A stretch of DNA of 64,000 bases from Gordionus sp. m RMFG-2023 (lineage: Eukaryota > Nematomorpha > Gordioida > Chordodea > Parachordodidae), in contig NC_088778.1 of NCBI RefSeq assembly GCF_954871325.1, positions 2,203,743-2,267,742 of the forward strand, given 5' to 3'. Positions 59,101-64,000 of this stretch are shown in pieces. How positions within the stretch are numbered: the stretch's first letter is position 1; every line of letters begins with the position of its first letter. The notes beneath the pieces were generated by a model. It ran no database searches. It had not been told where the DNA came from and was given only the letters and a program-made list of their open reading frames with translations. The position numbers and the translations under genes are program-made.

Positions 59101-60350
59101 TCTTGAGTTAAAAAAATTTTGATATAAATAAATCATTTTGAATATGGTAATAATTTCCGATGATTATATAATCTAAGAAAATATTGGAAAATCTTTATTA
59201 TTCAAATCATTACTACCTGATGTGATAATGAGTTCAAAAATTGATGGGTTTTATGTTTTCGTTTATGAAGACAGTTTTCGTGGATATTTATTTTGACGAA
59301 TATGCTCACGCAGTTAAAATCCTAAAGGCAACCCATTTATTAACATAACATAGATTAAACATTTCCATCATTTTTTTATAATAATTTATATTTATTATTA
59401 AACACATGGCTATAAACCAAATTCAAACTAATAATACCGAGTTTAAAGATTTCGGAACCCATAATAAATCCTAAAACCCAAGTTTATTTAATCTTTTTTT
59501 AAACTAATCATCGTCAAAAAACATTTTTCCGCTGCTTTACTACGAATGAAAATTATTAAACTATGTATTATGTTATAAAACTTTGATGAGGGGATATATA
59601 TATTTATAACGTATGAAATTAAATGAAATGACCAAGATCTATATTATTAAATATAAAAGTTGTGTTTAACCATGGGGGTAGAGGGGTATATATTTAGTTA
59701 TCATTATATATTTATTTTATAATATTTATTTTATTAGAAGGCACTTAACTGATCTGCTAGACTAAAAATTTAATATAGTACAATAGTAAATGTATTTTTT
59801 TTATTGTTGAAAATCTTCGCAGAAACTTAATCTAATACATGTTTATACTGTAAACCTTAGGGATTTATGGAAATTTAATTTTTTGATAATCACGTTGGCG
59901 GGAAAAGCATCACCTTATAACATGTGTTAAACTTAATTTAAATATAACAGAATAATCTGTAATAATCTAAACTGACTTTTATCTATTTAATTTAGTTATT
60001 CCATTATTTATATTTTGACCTAACTCATTGAAATATTTTTTGGACAAATTTAAGAATAGTATTTAGCGAAAAGTTGTTAATTTTAGTAATACATCTTTGG
60101 ACAAGCACTATTAATAACCTGAATTCAAGATTCTAATAAAATTATTTTGAATTTAGAATTGAATATTATTACTGCCGCACCAATCAAATTAACTTAAACT
60201 TTTTGAAAATCTACACACAATTCAAAACCCAAATTTGGATACTTCTCTAGAAAAAATCATTTTTTTTTAAATGACTGAACCTAAACCTTCTAAGAATTTG
60301 TTAGTTTCAGAACTACATAAATAAATAAAATGAGGTAATATTGATTTTTA
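59100..60350. other. 3' flank of copy G and inverted upstream block
   Basis: 59100-59640 is the inverted counterpart of the 3' flanks of C to F. 59730-60345 is the inverted counterpart of the upstream block found before C, D and E (TGATAATCACGTTGG, GGGAAAAGCATCACCTTA, CAAATTTGGATACTTCT). A further receptor 3' of G would be expected by the repeat order, but the unit breaks off near 60350. Confidence 0.6.
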
Positions 60351-62740
60351 GTAATATCTAACAAGTAATTTAAATTAAATAAGATTAAAAATCGAGTAAG
60401 ATTTTTTTTTTAAGAATAAAACGTATTATTTAATGAGAAATATAAAGAAGAATGTGAATCCTATCATGAAACTCCTTTAAGAATGTAGGAGATAATTTTT
60501 CTTATGATTTATTCTCTTCCTATAGAGGGGTAAGGGTGTGATTCTAAAATAATGGGAAAAATTGTATCGAAACATGACGAATAAATGGAACGAATCTATC
60601 TTTAATACTTTTATGCACATTATTCACTTTTAAACTCGCGATGAGTTGCACAGGAGAGTGAGGATAAATAAAATATGAAATTATGATGCCATCATAATAA
60701 TACCTACAAGTAGAAGGGAACACAAGGATCAAAAAATGGAAAACTTGAATGCAATGGTTTTTGGGGAAATTTTTTCAGAGATCTTCTGCTGAATAGAATA
60801 ACCGAATGCATGAATGTTTAATTCATATAATGAAAATATAAACTTTAATATGGATCGTAAAGAGTCGTTTATCTTTCTTTTTATATTATTTTTTTTTTAA
60901 AATTTGCTAAGAGTAGGGGAGACCAGGACTAGTCGACACAAGTTTTGTCAAAATCATCATAGATCCAAAAATAATAGTTGTATTTGAATTTACAAATTAC
61001 GATGAGATAGCCAAAATATCTACTTATTCCTATAGATTAATAAATATTTTAAATATTTATATTTTTCTTAAGATGTATTCTAGTCAAAAGCCTAAAACGG
61101 GGGCTTGTAGATTCATTTATTATATTAAGTCTCCAATATGATAATTAATATTTTATTTTCATAGAAAATGTTTTATGGATATAATAAATGTATTATTTAC
61201 ATAAAAATAATTTATATAAAAATGACAAAATATGATAATTTTTTTATATTTTTCTAATTCTATTGTATTATCATATAGAATTAATTTAAATATATAATAA
61301 TAGTCAATTTACTTATTTTATGTTTTTGCATTAATATATGATAATATATCATATTTGTAAGCATAATTTGATTGACCAACTTAGCCCTGAGTCTACTAGC
61401 CCCAAGTAAATAATAAAATTAATATCTTATAAAAATATATTTAAACATGATATGTAACTATGAAACTTTGAAATACCAAAAGTGGGTTTTAAATTTCATG
61501 GCAATTCTAACTCTTCATATTTTAATGTCACCTAATATTGAAATGTAAAAACATTTTGATTATACCTAAAAATCACATTTTATCATAAAAAAATTTTAAT
61601 AGTTGAGGGCTATAAAATATTTTTTGCCTCAAATATACATATTATACACTGCTATTATTTGATTAAATTTGAATTCCTCAACATGTCTGATTTTTAAATA
61701 AAATCCGCTGAATAGAAAAACCCCTTGCACCGACTATCCCTCCCTACTTTAAAATTTTACAATTTCTAAATCATTATTTTTTTTAGAATTATATAATTAA
61801 ATATTAATATTTCTGAGCTTATTACTAAAATTTTATAAACTAAAGTTAATGCTATAGTCATCTAAATAATTTGAGCGAATAATATAATGAATCTCTATTA
61901 TTGTTTTAAAAATTATATTTAGACGACTTTTTTGGCTGCGTTTAAAATGCAAAACGCTATTTTTTTGTTCCGTCATTTATTTAACAGCAGATGTGTTACT
62001 CTTAGATATTTAGAGACTATGGTAAATCTAAATAACCCTATTTTAGATAAAAAGAGATTTAGTTCATTTTGTTTTCTTTAAAATTACACTTTTAATACAT
62101 TGGGATAATTAATAATCATAAAACAAAATGTGCATTCTATATAATAAAAACAGAAGTGGGATTAACAAGATCCTAAAAAAACAAAGTAATTAATAATATT
62201 TTTTTGTTTTAGAGAAAAATAAATTCTGCTGGTTTTGATGTAATGGCTCTGATCTTGTTTCAGTTCATCTAGTAGTTTTAAAAAAAATGTCATATGAAAA
62301 ATCCCAGATATCTTTCTGCGAACAATATAATAATCTGTGATAAAGAAAAACCATAATTATGTATTGATATATTTTAAACAAAATGTTGTTTATTAAATCC
62401 GCAGATAAAAGATTCTTCTAATATCAATCTCAGGTTTATTAACTCTGCCAAATGATGAGTAAAAAAGATTAATCCATTTGACAAAATTTCTTATAACATG
62501 TATAATATGAAGTTAAAGACAGCTCGTTCCACGAGTTCTCTTTTTTATAGCTTAAAAAAAATTGGCCAAGTTTAATAAAGTGAAGTGCATTGTATTTTAA
62601 ATAATTTATGTTGTATGTTATTTTTAAAAAAAAATCTATTTAAAAAATTTTGTAATACCTCTAAGAATGTGAGAGATATCCTCTCTTTTAGAAGGAGGTT
62701 GTGATCACTATAAGTAACATAGGAATATAGAATCATACAA
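60350..62740. other. Spacer before the right tRNA-Ser
   Basis: AT-rich. A 62-codon minus-strand open frame (60732-60544) has no recognised homology and is probably not a gene. From about 62520 to 62740 the sequence is the inverted counterpart of 22565-22405 next to the left tRNA. Confidence 0.4.
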
Positions 62741-62821
62741 GCGATCGTGGCCGAGTGGTTAAGGCGACTGACTAGAAATCAGTTGGGTTCTCCCGCACAG
62801 GTTCGAATCCTGTCGATCGCG
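62741..62821 (+). tRNA. tRNA-Ser (anticodon AGA)
   Basis: Same 81-base sequence as the minus-strand gene at 22324-22404: full acceptor stem, A box TGGCCGAGTGG, anticodon loop CTAGAAA, long variable arm, B box GGTTCGAATCC and discriminator G. A run of ten T residues starting about 62827 is a Pol III terminator. No intron. Confidence 0.97.
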
Positions 62822-62825
62822 AATT

Positions 62826-62837
62826 ATTTTTTTTTTG
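62826..62837 (+). terminator. Pol III oligo-T terminator of tRNA-Ser
   Basis: An uninterrupted T run begins within about six bases of the tRNA 3' end, the usual position for RNA polymerase III termination. Confidence 0.7.
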
Positions 62838-64000
62838 AGAATTTGAATTTGAAACGCAAATAATATACGATTATATTTTGAAAGATTTTATTAGTATTTG
62901 TTTATTTTGACGTTGATTTTTTATATCTTAAATTTAAAAAAAAAATTAGCAAATATTTATTTTAAAATTTTTTTATTGAATTAGATAAAATAACGTGATC
63001 TGAGTTCTCTGAAGGTTTTCTTCTAAAAGACTTGCTAATATGGTTACAAATTTAAAATCAGGAGTTTTAAATGATACAGATCTAACCAATTTTTTAAAAA
63101 TAGTTTTAAAATTATAATAATTATTCATTTGAAAAAAAAATCATTTGATGAAGGCTTATTAAAATAACGGAAAATGAAGATAATATTCAATACCATATTA
63201 TTTTGATGCATAATTTTGTCTAAGTTTTATCGCCCATCATAGATGTCAATTTATTTTATAACGTGACTATATTTAACTAAACTCTAATTATCATGTATAA
63301 ATTACTTAAATTATATAATAAATTAGATAAATCAAACTATTTAAATTAATTTATATTTTATTCTTTACTTCGAAATAAAATATAATAAATTTTTATATAA
63401 ATGCTTACAAAAATATAGGTGCAGACATCATTGAAATTAGAATGCAACCTGAAAATAATGGGACTATATCAGACTTTCGCTCTACCAGAGATATTTCATT
63501 CGTGGTGAATGAACAAGTTACTAGAATAATTTTCTTATGTGGGAAAAAAATATAAAACATATCTCATTCTCATTATGGGTTAATAAGATGATTACACATG
63601 AAAGGGGAAAATGTTTTTAGCAATTTTTCAAATATTTATTTTTGAATATAATAAATTTTCCATTAGGTCGCTAATAAAAAAATTATATTTTTGATTTTTA
63701 TTAGAATGAAATGGCATCAAAGTTGTCTCTACATTAAATATTCCAAATGATTTATTAAGGATACTAATTTGAAAATTACTATAATAAGTTTGTAAGTAAA
63801 TAAGAGAGGCAGAAAAACAGGCCTAGAGAACCACTTTGAAATACGTGCTGTATTGAAATGACCCTAATAATGGGTAAATGTTTTATATAAAAAATTCATA
63901 AATTGTAAATTTAATACTTTTTATATATTGTTAAGACATTATTTAATTAATTTCTTTAAAAAAAGTGTTGAGATTTGTCTAATGTGGTGAGAATTACAGT
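62838..64000. other. Right edge: remainder of inverted arm, then unassigned sequence
   Basis: 62975-63010 (ATTGAATTAGATAAAATAAC then CGTGATCTGAGT) mirrors 22210-22150 on the other side. Weaker similarity may continue to about 63200. Beyond that I see AT-rich sequence with no supported gene. Confidence 0.4.

Noticed and set aside
60544-60732. 62-codon minus-strand frame in the right spacer
   Set aside because: No family resemblance, no splice or promoter context, and a length expected by chance.

Overview
This window is strongly AT-rich animal DNA, clearly eukaryotic: genes carry kilobase-scale introns with GT/AG junctions, two tRNA genes have internal A and B boxes, and the spacers hold remnants of hAT, pogo-like, LINE and Ty3/gypsy elements. 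I cannot name the species; an invertebrate with a very low-GC genome fits best.

Layout. 1-4.6 kb holds two fossil Ty3/gypsy elements (minus strand). 5.4-6.5 kb is a long-inverted-repeat element. From 6.6 kb onward the window is a cluster of one gene family, divergent rhodopsin-type seven-transmembrane receptors (GPCRs). Each complete copy has three exons: exon 1 (N-terminus and TM1), exon 2 (TM2-TM5) and exon 3 (TM6-TM7), with conserved phases. The copies, labelled here A to G, are: A 6624-10812 (-), A' relic near 12.0 kb (-), B 13968-18361 (-), C 24467-29849 (-, early stop), D 34838-41000 (-), E 43885-47017 (-), F relic 50.8-53.6 kb (-, exon 2 missing), G 55105-58936 (+). A, B, D, E and G read through all three exons (525 to 550 residues). 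A and B form one subtype (TTLFY at the end of TM7) and C to G another (TPLFY).

Two identical tRNA-Ser(AGA) genes in opposite orientation, at 22.3 kb (-) and 62.7 kb (+), bracket the C-G block. Their flanks are also similar as inverted copies, and F and G face each other across an inverted repeat. The block therefore looks like tandem duplication plus a large inversion-duplication.

DNA transposons landed in the duplicated copies afterwards. Intron 2 of D carries about 1.8 kb of a nearly perfect 16-bp satellite inside a pogo-like element. Intron 1 of C carries a 1.86-kb hAT element with a perfect 8-bp target duplication. A small hAT lies downstream of C, and D keeps the matching empty site. 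LINE relics lie at 12.4-13.0 and 19.75-20.56 kb. No other protein-coding gene could be identified. The receptors probably sense small external or peptide ligands, but that is inference from their divergence and local expansion.
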